A stretch of 64,000 nucleotides of DNA, from contig NZ_JAGEPF010000010.1 of assembly GCF_017573465.1 (NCBI RefSeq), positions 186,001 to 250,000 on the forward strand, in the 5' to 3' direction. Made by a program: the position numbers and the translations under genes. Below are positions 39,695-48,630 of this stretch, piece after piece (positions within the stretch are counted from its first letter, which is position 1; the number at the start of each line of letters is the position of its first letter). Source of the DNA: Actinomadura violacea. Its GTDB lineage: Bacteria > Actinomycetota > Actinomycetes > Streptosporangiales > Streptosporangiaceae. The notes below the pieces were generated by a model that made no database searches, had not been told where the DNA came from, and was given only the letters and a program-made list of their open reading frames with translations.

Positions 39695-41626
39695 TCAGCG
39701 GCGGTAGTTCTCCCAGTCGTCGGGCTGCTGCCGCGACGCGTACGGGTTGGTGTCGGACGGCTGCCCGCCCTGCTGGTAGCCGCCCTGCTGCGACGAGCCG
39801 GGGTAGTTCGACCCGTACGCCTGGGTGGCGCCCGGGTCGTGCGGCGCGGCCAGCGGGTCGCCGCCGTTGTAGCTGCTGCCGCTGAAGTCGCCGTAGGCGC
39901 CGGTGCCGCCGCCCTGCTGCCCGCCGGAGCCGTACTGGTCCCGGGACCCGCCGCTCAGCGGGTCGTCGTAGCGGGGCGACTCGCCGTAGGCCGGGGCCGT
40001 CGGATACCCGTCGGTGTGCGAGCCCTGCCCGTACCCGGGGCCGGACCCCGCGCCGGACTGGCCGTACCCGCCGTCGAACCCGCCCGGGCCGGACGCGCCC
40101 GGCGCGCCGCCGGAGGCCGGCGGCGGCCACGGCCCGGTGCCCGAGCCGCCGCCCGCCGGGGCTCCCGCACCGGACCCGGTGCCGAACGAGCCGGTGCCGA
40201 GCGGGTCGCCCAGCGGGTCGTTCAGCGACCCGTACGAGCCGCCGGAGTCGCCGGACGGGCCCGACGAGCGCTGCCGGTCGGTCTGGATGCGCTGGAGCAG
40301 CTCGTCCACGGTCGGCAGCTTGTGGTTGTCGGTGTCGGAGCCCGAGCCGCCGCCGGGCGCCGGACCGCCGAGGCCGCCGTGCGCCGCCGGGGCGGCCGGA
40401 GCCTGGGGAGCGGGCGGCGCGGGCGGCATCGCCTCGGCCGGGCCGGGCAGCCCGCCGGTGGTCTCGCCGAATCCGCGCGCGGGCTCCTCGGGACGGCCGA
40501 GCGGCAGCCCCAGCGGGTCGGACGCGGGCGGCGCCGGCGGCTGCTGCGGCGCGGACGAGCCGAGCGGCAGGTCGTAGGCGTCCGGGCGTCCGCCGGCCGG
40601 GCCGCCGGGCTGGCGGGAGCCGAGCGGGTCGCCCCCGAAGTCGCCGTAGGACGGCTCGTGCGGCGACCCGTACTGCGGCTGCTCGGGGACGCCGTACTGC
40701 GGCTGGTCGCCGTAGCCCTGGTCCTGCGCGCCGTAGTGCGGCTGGTCGGCGTGCCCGCCGAACTGGTCGGCCCCGCCGTAGGACGGGTCGTACTGGTCGG
40801 CCGCCCCGTACGCCGGCTGCGGCTCCTGGCCGCCGTACACCTGCTGGTCGGGCGCGCCGTAGGGCGACTGCGGGCCGGTGCCGAGCGGGCCGCCGAGCGC
40901 GCCGAGGTCCGTCGGGATCGGGTCGTGCGAGGTGGAGCCGGGGTCGGCGGCGAACGGCTGGCCGCCCTGGTAGCCGCCGGGGACCTGCTGCGGGCCGGTT
41001 CCGGACGGGGCGCCCAGCCCGTTGAGGACGGTCCCGTCGGCGCCCAGCGAGACCGGCTGGGTGAGGCCGGGCTGCTCCACGGGCGGCGGCTCGGGCGGCT
41101 GGACGTGCTGGGTCGCCTGCGCGGCGCCCTGCTGGGGAGCGTGCTGGGCGTTCAGCGGGTCGGCCGCCGGGTCCGGCTCGGCGCCCGGCTCCTGGCCGTG
41201 CTGCCAGGGGAACTTGGGCTTGTCGAACGTGATGGTGGCCCAGTAGTCGTCGTCCTCCATCTCGTCCGACGCCGGGCCGCCGGGAGCGGGCGGCGGCGGG
41301 GACGCGGGAGCGGCGGCGGGCGCGGCGAGCGGACCGCCGGCGACGCGGCGGTCGTAGCCGGGGTCGGGGGCGGCGTTGCCGTAGCCCTGGTCGCCGGCGT
41401 AGCCCTGGTCGTACCCGGGGCCGTAGCCGTCGTCCTGGCCGCCCATGTCGTCGGGCTGCGGCGGCGGCGCGCCGCGGCGGCCGCGCGGCTGCTGCTGCTG
41501 CGGCTCGTCGTCCATCCAGTCGTCGTCGTCGCGGCCCGCCCTGCTGGCCCGCAGCCCGAGCGCCACGAGGACGACCACCAGGACCACGACCACAATGAGG
41601 CCGAAGACCACGATGTAAGAAGTCAT
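39695..41626 (-). CDS. Membrane-anchored low-complexity protein (643 aa)
   Basis: From ATG 41626 (ATG 41638 alternative) residues 1-28 form one membrane helix (SYIVVFGLIVVVVLVVVLVAL) followed by a cytoplasmic acidic stretch and a run of Gln. The remaining 600 residues are disordered: repeated Gly-Gln-Tyr-Pro segments such as YGAPDQQVYGG and YGQGSHTDGYP, with several short ordered stretches (for example LPTVDELLQRIQTDRQ). The prion-like composition resembles scaffold or phase-separating proteins. No known domain is seen. It is transcribed alone and ends at a strong terminator. Confidence 0.6.
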   Translation of the reverse strand: MTSYIVVFGLIVVVVLVVVLVALGLRASRAGRDDDDWMDDEPQQQQPRGRRGAPPPQPDDMGGQDDGYGPGYDQGYAGDQGYGNAAPDPGYDRRVAGGPLAAPAAAPASPPPPAPGGPASDEMEDDDYWATITFDKPKFPWQHGQEPGAEPDPAADPLNAQHAPQQGAAQATQHVQPPEPPPVEQPGLTQPVSLGADGTVLNGLGAPSGTGPQQVPGGYQGGQPFAADPGSTSHDPIPTDLGALGGPLGTGPQSPYGAPDQQVYGGQEPQPAYGAADQYDPSYGGADQFGGHADQPHYGAQDQGYGDQPQYGVPEQPQYGSPHEPSYGDFGGDPLGSRQPGGPAGGRPDAYDLPLGSSAPQQPPAPPASDPLGLPLGRPEEPARGFGETTGGLPGPAEAMPPAPPAPQAPAAPAAHGGLGGPAPGGGSGSDTDNHKLPTVDELLQRIQTDRQRSSGPSGDSGGSYGSLNDPLGDPLGTGSFGTGSGAGAPAGGGSGTGPWPPPASGGAPGASGPGGFDGGYGQSGAGSGPGYGQGSHTDGYPTAPAYGESPRYDDPLSGGSRDQYGSGGQQGGGTGAYGDFSGSSYNGGDPLAAPHDPGATQAYGSNYPGSSQQGGYQQGGQPSDTNPYASRQQPDDWENYRR

Positions 41627-41881
41627 GCCACCACCCAATGCCTTGGCCCGGCGAGAGTCGTCGGCGCGGTCCGCGGGTCGGGCCCGTTCGTCGCCGGCGG
41701 TCGGTCGTCCTCGGAGCTAGTCCGATTCTGTCCGACCGCTATGACCGTTGTCACACCCTTCGCGCACATTCACCCTCACCCGACGCGTACCGGCCGGCCC
41801 GTCCGGGCCACCCGCACACCCCTGTTGGCTCCAGCCCCCCGGAGGGGTCCGCGCCGACCCCGGCGCCCGGAGGCTCCACGG
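41627..41881. other. Intergenic promoter region
   Basis: The 255 bases contain the promoter of the leftward disordered-protein gene; on the minus strand GTGACA and CAGAAT are 18 bases apart near 41722-41752 and may be -35/-10 elements. No RNA or small gene is apparent. Confidence 0.3.
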
Positions 41882-42466
41882 TCAACGCGCCTGATTGCCG
41901 CCGAAGTTCCCGGTGATCCGGCCTCGGCCCACCGTGTGCTCGGCGATGGCGCCGAGCGAGTCCCGGAGCTTGGCGCCTTGGCGGAACGGTGCCGGACTGT
42001 CCAGAGCGTAGATGGTGAACCGGTACCGATGCCGCTCTCCCTTGGGCGGGCACGGGGGCGCGTATCCCGCCTTCTTGCCTGTGGTGAGCCCCTCGACGGC
42101 GCCCTGGATCTCGGCGCCCTCGACGAGCTCGTTGGTCGTGCCGTCGATCCCCGCGATCACCCAGTGCACGTAGGCGCCCTCGGGACCGTCCGGGTCGTCC
42201 ATCACGATCGCGAACGACCTGGTCCCGGCCGGGGCGGACCAGTGCAGCGGCGGGGTCTTCCCTTCGCCGCCAGGGTACTTCGCGCAGCCGTACCGCGTGG
42301 GCAAGTCGCGCCCATCGCGGAAGACCGGGCTGGTCACGGTGAACCACTCCGACAGCTCGGCGCTGTTGTTGCGCGGCTGGCCGATCAGCCCGCAGCCGCC
42401 CAGCGCCACGCTGAGCGCGAGGACGCCCGCCGCGGCCGGGATCGGACGCCGGTCTCTGCTCTTCAT
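41882..42466 (-). CDS. PEBP-family (YbhB/YbcL) lipoprotein
   Basis: The 194-residue protein has a signal peptide with lipobox ALGGC (Cys about residue 25). The mature part shows the PEBP signatures TPPLHWSAPAGTRSFAIVMDDPDGP, YVHWVIAGID and CPPKGERHRYRFTIYALD in separate stretches (about 70-165), the phosphatidylethanolamine-binding fold also found in bacterial Raf-kinase-inhibitor-like proteins. It probably binds small anionic ligands at the cell surface. The function in actinomycetes is unknown. Confidence 0.85.
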   Translation of the reverse strand: MKSRDRRPIPAAAGVLALSVALGGCGLIGQPRNNSAELSEWFTVTSPVFRDGRDLPTRYGCAKYPGGEGKTPPLHWSAPAGTRSFAIVMDDPDGPEGAYVHWVIAGIDGTTNELVEGAEIQGAVEGLTTGKKAGYAPPCPPKGERHRYRFTIYALDSPAPFRQGAKLRDSLGAIAEHTVGRGRITGNFGGNQAR

Positions 42467-42801
42467 TCGTTACGCTCCCGGGCGAGATCGTACGCTGCGC
42501 GCCGCCGGAGCGCCGTCCTCCGGTCCCGCGGGCATCGCGCCGGTGGCGCCCCCTTCCTCATCCGGCCCAACCTTAGGGGTTCCCGGGGTGTGGAACGGGC
42601 CTTTCGGCCGCGCGCGGCCGCCGCGCCCCTCGTCAACGCCGGTGTGAGTTGCGTCATGCGTGTTTTGCCCCGTTCCAGGCGATTTTTTGCGAAGGAGTGG
42701 CGAGTTTCACACGCCTGGTAACGCTCCACTTTGCCAGTTCGGGAAGTTTTCGTGTTCTTTCCTGGTTATCGGTTGGTGTCCACCGCGATCCATCAGCTAG
42801 T
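42467..42801. other. Intergenic stretch without a gene
   Basis: Between the PEBP lipoprotein gene and the Rex site I see only a G/C-rich leader for the lipoprotein and a lower-GC stretch leading into the ndh promoter. There are no convincing reading frames, RNA genes or hairpins. Confidence 0.35.
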
Positions 42802-42819
42802 TTGTGAATGTCTTCACAA
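42802..42819. promoter_or_regulatory. Rex operator upstream of type II NADH dehydrogenase
   Basis: TTGTGAA-TGTC-TTCACAA is a perfect 7-base inverted repeat with a 4-base spacer and matches the published actinobacterial Rex operator consensus TTGTGAANNNNTTCACAA exactly. It lies 25 bases before the ATG of the NADH dehydrogenase gene at 42845. Rex represses respiratory genes when NADH is low relative to NAD+ and releases them when NADH rises. Confidence 0.85.
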
Positions 42820-42844
42820 GCCGACCGTGACATAGGAGGCCGCA

Positions 42845-44218
42845 ATGGCCAGGACCGCCGAGGGGACCCCTGGCGCTCCCCACATCCTCATCGTGGGTGG
42901 CGGCTATGTGGGCATGTACACCGCCCTGCGCCTGCAGAAGAAGCTCCGCAAGGAGCTCAAGCGGGGCGAGGTCAAGGTCACCGTTGTTGACCCGAACTCG
43001 TACATGACGTACCAGCCGTTCCTCCCCGAGGCCGCCGCCGGGAACATCTCCCCGCGGCACGTCGTCGTCCCGCTCCGCCGGGTGCTGCCCCGCTGCACCG
43101 TCCGCAAGGCGCGGGTCACCGAGCTCAACCACGACGAGGGCTGGGCGATCGTCCAGCCGCTGGCCGGGCCGCCGGAGCGGATCTCCTACGACTACCTGGT
43201 CATGGCCGCCGGCGCGGTGCCGCGGCTGCTGCCCATCCCCGGCCTCGCCGAGAACGGCATCAGCCTCAAGACCGTCGGCGAGGCGATCCACCTGCGCAAC
43301 CACGTGCTGGAGCAGCTGGAGATCGCCGAGTCGACCGACGACGTGGACCTGCGCCGCAAGGCGCTGACGTTCGTGTTCGTCGGCGGCGGGTTCGCCGGCG
43401 TCGAGGCGATCGCCGAGCTCGAGGACATGACCCGCGACGCCACCAAGTACATGCGCAAGGTCACTCCGCAGGACCTGCGGTTCATGCTCGTCGAGGCCGC
43501 CGACCGCATCCTGCCCGAGGTCGGCCCCGACATGGGCAAGTGGACCGCCGAGCAGCTGCGCGGCCGCGGCATCGACGTGAAGATGAAGACCTTCCTGCAG
43601 TCCGCCGTGGACGGCCAGATCGAGCTGTCGGACGGCAGCGGCTTCCAGGCCGGCACGCTGGTGTGGAACGCGGGAGTCAAGCCGTCCCCGGTGGTGCGGC
43701 ACGGCGACCTGCCGGTGGACGAGCGGGGCCGCGTCAAGGGCACCGAGTACCTCACCATCGAGGGCCTGGTCCGGGCGTTCACCGCCGGCGACAACGCCGC
43801 GATCCCCGACCTCACCCAGGACGGGATGTTCTGCCCGCCGAACGCCCAGCACGCCGTCCGGCAGTCCAAGGTGCTGGCCGACAACATCGTCCGGTCGCTG
43901 CGCGGCAAGTCGCTCAAGCCGTACGTGCACGGCAACGTCGGCGCCGTCGCCGGCCTCGGCCTGCACAAGGGCGTCGCCCAGACCTACGGCTTCAAGGTCA
44001 AGGGCTGGCCGGCGTGGTTCATGCACCGCAGCTACCACGGCGCGAAGGTCCCGACCTTCAACCGCAAGCTGCGCGTCCTCGCGGACTGGACGCTCGCGCT
44101 GTTCCTCAAGCGCGAGACCGTCTCGCTCGCGACCGTCGAGCAGCCGCGCGCCGACTTCGAGCTCGCGGCCCTGGACGACGCCCGGCCGAAGGCCAAGTCC
44201 AGCGAGCCGGCGGCCTGA
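42845..44218 (+). CDS. ndh: Type II NADH dehydrogenase (NDH-2)
   Basis: The 457-residue protein starts at an ATG with the ribosome binding site AGGAGG 6 bases upstream. An FAD-binding Rossmann motif ILIVGGGYVGMYTA is at residues 19-32, and an NAD-binding motif FVFVGGGFAGVEAIAEL at about 178-194, with the FAD-contacting ATP-type GDNAAIPDL near 318-326 and a C-terminal amphipathic membrane-binding region. It is the non-proton-pumping NADH:quinone oxidoreductase that feeds electrons to menaquinone. A Rex operator upstream indicates redox control. A 12-bp hairpin follows. Confidence 0.92.
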   Translation: MARTAEGTPGAPHILIVGGGYVGMYTALRLQKKLRKELKRGEVKVTVVDPNSYMTYQPFLPEAAAGNISPRHVVVPLRRVLPRCTVRKARVTELNHDEGWAIVQPLAGPPERISYDYLVMAAGAVPRLLPIPGLAENGISLKTVGEAIHLRNHVLEQLEIAESTDDVDLRRKALTFVFVGGGFAGVEAIAELEDMTRDATKYMRKVTPQDLRFMLVEAADRILPEVGPDMGKWTAEQLRGRGIDVKMKTFLQSAVDGQIELSDGSGFQAGTLVWNAGVKPSPVVRHGDLPVDERGRVKGTEYLTIEGLVRAFTAGDNAAIPDLTQDGMFCPPNAQHAVRQSKVLADNIVRSLRGKSLKPYVHGNVGAVAGLGLHKGVAQTYGFKVKGWPAWFMHRSYHGAKVPTFNRKLRVLADWTLALFLKRETVSLATVEQPRADFELAALDDARPKAKSSEPAA

Positions 44219-44239
44219 CCCGCCCGTCTCGCCCGGCAT

Positions 44240-44278
44240 CCGGCGCCCCGGTGGTCCCCGTGACCGCCGGGGCGCCGG
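44240..44278 (+). terminator. 12-bp hairpin after ndh
   Basis: CCGGCGCCCCGG (44240-44251) pairs with CCGGGGCGCCGG (44267-44278). It lies 22 bases after the ndh stop and 30 bases before the next gene. Confidence 0.65.
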
Positions 44279-44308
44279 CATGTCCGCCGGTGGGGGAGAA
44301 TCGCCCGT

Positions 44309-47300
44309 GTGCGGATCGGGATCCTGGGGCCCCTGGAGGTGCGCGCGGACGGCGGTCCCGTCGAGGTCGGGGGAGCGCGGCTGCGCGCGCTGCTGACCCT
44401 GCTCGCCCTGGACCCCGGCGCGCTGCTGCCCGCCGAGCGGATCATCGACGCGCTCTGGGAGGACGGGGTGCCGCGCGGCGCCCCGAACGCGCTGCAGTCC
44501 CTGGTGTCCCGGCTGCGCGCCGCGATCGGCCGCGCGGCGGTCGAGTCGCGGTCCGGCGCGTACCGGCTCGTCCTGCCGCGCGAGCGCGTCGACGCCCATG
44601 ACTTCGAGGCGCGGGTCGCCGCCGCCCGCCGCGCCGGCGGCCCCGCCGCCCGGTCGGCGGGGCTGCGCGAGGCGCTCGTGCTGTGGCGCGGGCCCGCCCT
44701 CGCCGACGCGGCCGGGCTGCGGTTCGCCGGCGCGCCCGCCGCCCGGCTGGACGCGCTGCGCCGCGCCGCGCTGGAGGAGCGCATCGACGCCGACCTCGCC
44801 CTCGGCCGGCACGACGAGGTGATCCCCGAACTGCGCGCCCTCACCGCCGGCGACCCGCTCCGCGAACCCGTCACCGTGCTGCTGATGCGCGCCCTGTACG
44901 CGGCCGGCCACCAGGCCGAGGCCCTCACCCGGTACGAGGACGCCAAGTGCGCCCTCGCCGACGGGCTCGGCGTCGACCCGTCGCCCGAGCTGGCGGCCGT
45001 CCACCTGGCCGTGCTGCGCCGTGACCCCGCCCTGGCGGCCCGCCCGGCGCCCGCGCCCGTCCCGGCCCGTCCGGAACCGGCGAAGGGGAACCTGAGCGCG
45101 CCGCTGACCAGCTTCATCGGACGCGGCGCCGACCTGGAACGGGTCGGCGCGCTGCTCGCGGACGCCCGCCTGGTCACCCTCACCGGACCCGGCGGAGCGG
45201 GCAAGACCCGGCTGTCGGTCGAGGTCGCCCGCCGCCACGGTGCCGCATCCGACGGTGCCTGGATCGTCGAACTCGCGCCGGTCACCGACCCGGCGGAGGT
45301 GCCCGCCGCCGTCCTCACCGCACTCGGGCTGCGCGAGACGCCGCAGCCGCTGCCGGGCCAGCGCGCCGCGCCCTCCGACCCGGTGGACCGGGTCGTCGCC
45401 GCGCTGGCGGGCCGCCGGATGCTGCTGGTCCTGGACAACTGCGAGCACCTCCTCGACGCCGCGGCGCGGCTCGCCGACCGGGTCCTCGCCGGCTGCCCCG
45501 GCGTCCGGATCATGGCGACCAGCCGCGAGCCGCTCGGCATCACCGGCGAGACGCTGTGGACCGTCGGGCCGCTGGAGGCGCCGCCGCCGTCGGCCTCCCC
45601 GGAGGAGGCGCTCGCCCGTCCCGCCGTCCGGCTGCTCGCCGACCGCGCCGCCGCCGTCTCGCCCGGATTCGCCGTCACCGGCGCCAACGTCGCCCCGGTC
45701 GTGCGGATCTGCCGCGCGCTGGACGGCGTCCCCCTCGCGATCGAGCTCGCCGCCGCGCGGCTGCGGGCGATGACGCCCGCGCAGGTCGCGACCCGGCTGG
45801 ACGACCGGTTCCGGCTGCTCAGCGCGGGCAGCCGCACCGCGCTGCCCCGGCACCGGACGCTGCGCGCCGTCGTCGAATGGAGCTGGGACCTGCTGGACGG
45901 CCCCGAGCGCGTCCTGTGCCGCCGGCTGGCCGCCTTCCCCGGCGGCGCCACCCTGGAGTCCGCCGAGCAGGTCTGCGCCGGCCCCGGCCTCGCCCGCGCC
46001 GACGTCCTCGACACCCTCACCGCGCTGGTCGACAAGTCCCTGGTCACGGTGGTGGGCGCGGACGCCGAACCGCGCTACCGGATGCTGGAGACGATCCGCG
46101 CCTACGGGGCGGAGCGGCTGGCCGAGGCGGGCGAGGACGAGGCCGTCCGGCGCGCCCACGCCGACCGCCTCGTCGCCCTCGCCGAGGAGGCCGAGCCCCA
46201 CCTGTACCGCGCCGGGCAGCTTGAATGGCTGCGCCGCCTCACCGCCGAGCACGACAACATCTCCGCCGCGCTGCGCTGGACGATCGCCGCCGGCGACGCG
46301 GCGACGGCCATCCGGTTCTGCGCGGCGCTCGGCTGGTACTGGTTCCTGCGCGGCGAGCTGCGCGACGGCGCCGACCACCTGGAGCGGATCCTCCCGCTGC
46401 CGGGCGTCCCGGACGACGAGACCACCGCGCTCGCCCTCGCGCTCGGCGCCATGGCGTCGCTGGACAACCAGCTCGACGGCGACCGGGTGCTCGGCTGGCT
46501 GGACCGCGCCCGCGCCCTGTGCGCCGGCCGCGACCCCGCCGGGCTGCACCCGGCGCTGCGCCTGATGCTCACGACCTTCGACATGTACACGGTCGGCTGG
46601 GACGACACGACGGCCGTCGGCGTCGACGGTCTCCTCGACGACCCGGACCCGTGGGTGCGCGGGCTGGCGTACTTCATCCGCGGCCAGATCGCCCACAACT
46701 TCGGCTGGGCCGGGCGCGTGCAGGACGACTGCGACCGGGCGCTCGCCGCGTTCCGCGAGGCCGGGGACCGGTGGGGGCTGTCGTTCACGCTCGCCGCGCA
46801 GGCGGAGATCGCCGGCCGGGACGGCGACCACCGCCGCTCCGCGGCCCTCTACGAGGAGGCGCTGCGGCTGAACGCCGAGCTGGGCGGCGGGACCGCGGCG
46901 CTCGTCCACGTCCACATGAAGCTGGCCAACGCCCTCGACCTGATCGGCGAGCGCGAGCGCGGCGAGGCGCTGCTGCTCGCCGCGGCCGATGGCGTCGAGG
47001 CGGCCCGGCGGCCGGAGGAGGCCGCCGCGGTGCACTACCAGCTCGGCGAGTTCGCCCGCCGCTCCGGCGACCGGGCCGAGGCGCTGCGCCGGCTGTCCCG
47101 CGCCGACGAGCTGACCCGCGGCCTGCCCGGCCCGCCGCAGTTCCGCGCGATGGTGCTGTGCTCGCGCGCCCAGCTCGACATGGCGACGGGCGCGATGGAC
47201 GAGGCGTCCGCCCGGCTCGACGAGGCGGTCCGCGGCGCCGCGCAGGCCCGCGACCACCCGATCCTGTCGTACGTGCTGGCGGGCGTCGCCGAGCGGTACC

Positions 47301-47560
47301 GCCTGCTCGGCGAACCGGAACGGGCCGCGGCGCTGCTCGGCACCGCCGACGGGCTGCGCGGCGGCCCCGACCTGTCGCTGCCGGACGTCCTCGCCATCAA
47401 GGCCGCCGTCCGCGACGCCTTGGGGGAGCCCGCGTTCACCGCCGCCTACGAGCGCGGCACGGCCCGCACGTTCGACGCCGTCGTCGACGAGCTCGGCCTG
47501 GAGCGCCCGCCCCCGTCCACCATGTACCGCCCGCCCGGCGCCGGCGCCGCCTCCCCGTGA
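44309..47560 (+). CDS. SARP/BTAD-NB-ARC-TPR transcriptional regulator
   Basis: The 1083-residue protein starts with GTG. Its OmpR-like DNA-binding domain (about 1-90, MRIGILGPLEVRADGGPV) and BTAD domain (about 95-240) form the SARP unit. A P-loop NTPase follows (about 285-560), with GPGGAGKTRLS as Walker A and LLVLDNCEHLLDA as Walker B, and then a TPR-rich C-terminus (about 640-1070). Such AfsR-like proteins sense or integrate signals for antibiotic and lipid genes. It is 18 kb from the PKS operon in this window. Its stop is directly adjacent to that of the convergent Lrp gene. Confidence 0.88.
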   Translation: MRIGILGPLEVRADGGPVEVGGARLRALLTLLALDPGALLPAERIIDALWEDGVPRGAPNALQSLVSRLRAAIGRAAVESRSGAYRLVLPRERVDAHDFEARVAAARRAGGPAARSAGLREALVLWRGPALADAAGLRFAGAPAARLDALRRAALEERIDADLALGRHDEVIPELRALTAGDPLREPVTVLLMRALYAAGHQAEALTRYEDAKCALADGLGVDPSPELAAVHLAVLRRDPALAARPAPAPVPARPEPAKGNLSAPLTSFIGRGADLERVGALLADARLVTLTGPGGAGKTRLSVEVARRHGAASDGAWIVELAPVTDPAEVPAAVLTALGLRETPQPLPGQRAAPSDPVDRVVAALAGRRMLLVLDNCEHLLDAAARLADRVLAGCPGVRIMATSREPLGITGETLWTVGPLEAPPPSASPEEALARPAVRLLADRAAAVSPGFAVTGANVAPVVRICRALDGVPLAIELAAARLRAMTPAQVATRLDDRFRLLSAGSRTALPRHRTLRAVVEWSWDLLDGPERVLCRRLAAFPGGATLESAEQVCAGPGLARADVLDTLTALVDKSLVTVVGADAEPRYRMLETIRAYGAERLAEAGEDEAVRRAHADRLVALAEEAEPHLYRAGQLEWLRRLTAEHDNISAALRWTIAAGDAATAIRFCAALGWYWFLRGELRDGADHLERILPLPGVPDDETTALALALGAMASLDNQLDGDRVLGWLDRARALCAGRDPAGLHPALRLMLTTFDMYTVGWDDTTAVGVDGLLDDPDPWVRGLAYFIRGQIAHNFGWAGRVQDDCDRALAAFREAGDRWGLSFTLAAQAEIAGRDGDHRRSAALYEEALRLNAELGGGTAALVHVHMKLANALDLIGERERGEALLLAAADGVEAARRPEEAAAVHYQLGEFARRSGDRAEALRRLSRADELTRGLPGPPQFRAMVLCSRAQLDMATGAMDEASARLDEAVRGAAQARDHPILSYVLAGVAERYRLLGEPERAAALLGTADGLRGGPDLSLPDVLAIKAAVRDALGEPAFTAAYERGTARTFDAVVDELGLERPPPSTMYRPPGAGAASP

Positions 47561-48550
47561 TCAGAGCGGGGCGCCGGCGCGCTTCACGGTGCGGATCACC
47601 GGCGCCGTCTCCAGCGTGGCGATGCCGTCGAGCGAGGCGACCCGCTCGGTGAGGTAGCGGGCGAGATCCTCGGTGTCGCGGCAGTTCACGACCGCGACCA
47701 GGTTCGTCGGGCCGGTGGTCAGCGCGACGAACGACACCTCCGGATGCGCGGCCATCGCGGTCGCCACGTCCTGCAGCGCCGACGGCCGCACCGCCATCCA
47801 CAGCCGCGCCTCCGCGTGGAAGCCGAGCCGCGCCGGCTCGATGTCGACCTGGTACCGCAGGACGCCCGCCGTCCGCAGCGCCTCGGCACGGCGCTTGACC
47901 GTGGAGTCCGACCATCCTGTCGCCCGCGCCAGATCGGTGTAACCGGTACGGCCATCACGGGCGAGCGCATCGAGGAGGGCCCGGTCGGCCGCGCCCACCT
48001 CGATCGGCTGCTGCTCGTCCACCGCGCCCGGCCGGAGCCGCGCGGCCTGCTCCGCCGACAGCACCGCCGGGCCGACCCAGGCGCTCGGCAGCGCGAAGCC
48101 GCGGAGCAGCAGGTGCGCCGACACGCCGATCACGCGGCGGGTGCGGGGCAGCTTCTCCAGCAGCAGCGCGTCCCGCTCGTCCGCCGACCGCGTCTGCGTG
48201 TTGCAGGAGATCTCCGTCCCGCCGGACAGCAGGTGCACGAACGAGGTGTCGTCGCGCGCCGCTAGCGCCGCGGCGATGGATCCGGCGGCGTCCGGCGTGC
48301 AGCGCAGCCGGATCGTCCACGAGGTGTAGCCGAGCCGCAGCCCGTTCAGCGTCCCGACGACCCGCAGGACGCCCGACGAGCGGAGCCGCCGGTACCGCCG
48401 CGCGACGGTGTTCTCCGACACGCCGAGCACCTCGCCGATCCGGCTGAACGGAGCCCGGCCGTCGATCCACAGCGCATGCACCAGCCCGCGGTCCACCGCA
48501 TCCAGCGTGACGTCATCCACCACCAGAACGTACCAACTGACGGATTCCAT
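47561..48550 (-). CDS. Duplicated Lrp/AsnC family regulator
   Basis: From ATG 48550 the product has 329 residues, about double the usual Lrp length. It has one HTH near 14-55 (FSRIGEVLGVSENTVARRYR) and a second HTH near 175-215 (TDLARATGWSDSTVKRRAE) followed by a RAM domain (about 230-320). The region between is a degenerate first RAM domain. These proteins sense amino acids or similar small molecules. The MFS exporter starts 80 bases away on the other strand, so it may be the regulated target. The gene ends back-to-back with the SARP gene. Confidence 0.85.
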   Translation of the reverse strand: MESVSWYVLVVDDVTLDAVDRGLVHALWIDGRAPFSRIGEVLGVSENTVARRYRRLRSSGVLRVVGTLNGLRLGYTSWTIRLRCTPDAAGSIAAALAARDDTSFVHLLSGGTEISCNTQTRSADERDALLLEKLPRTRRVIGVSAHLLLRGFALPSAWVGPAVLSAEQAARLRPGAVDEQQPIEVGAADRALLDALARDGRTGYTDLARATGWSDSTVKRRAEALRTAGVLRYQVDIEPARLGFHAEARLWMAVRPSALQDVATAMAAHPEVSFVALTTGPTNLVAVVNCRDTEDLARYLTERVASLDGIATLETAPVIRTVKRAGAPL

Positions 48551-48630
48551 CGAATCGAAGCCCGTACCCGGCGGACATGCTCCGGCACCGCCAACGCTGT
48601 GGAGGCCACCCACCGAAAGGAGAGCCTCCG

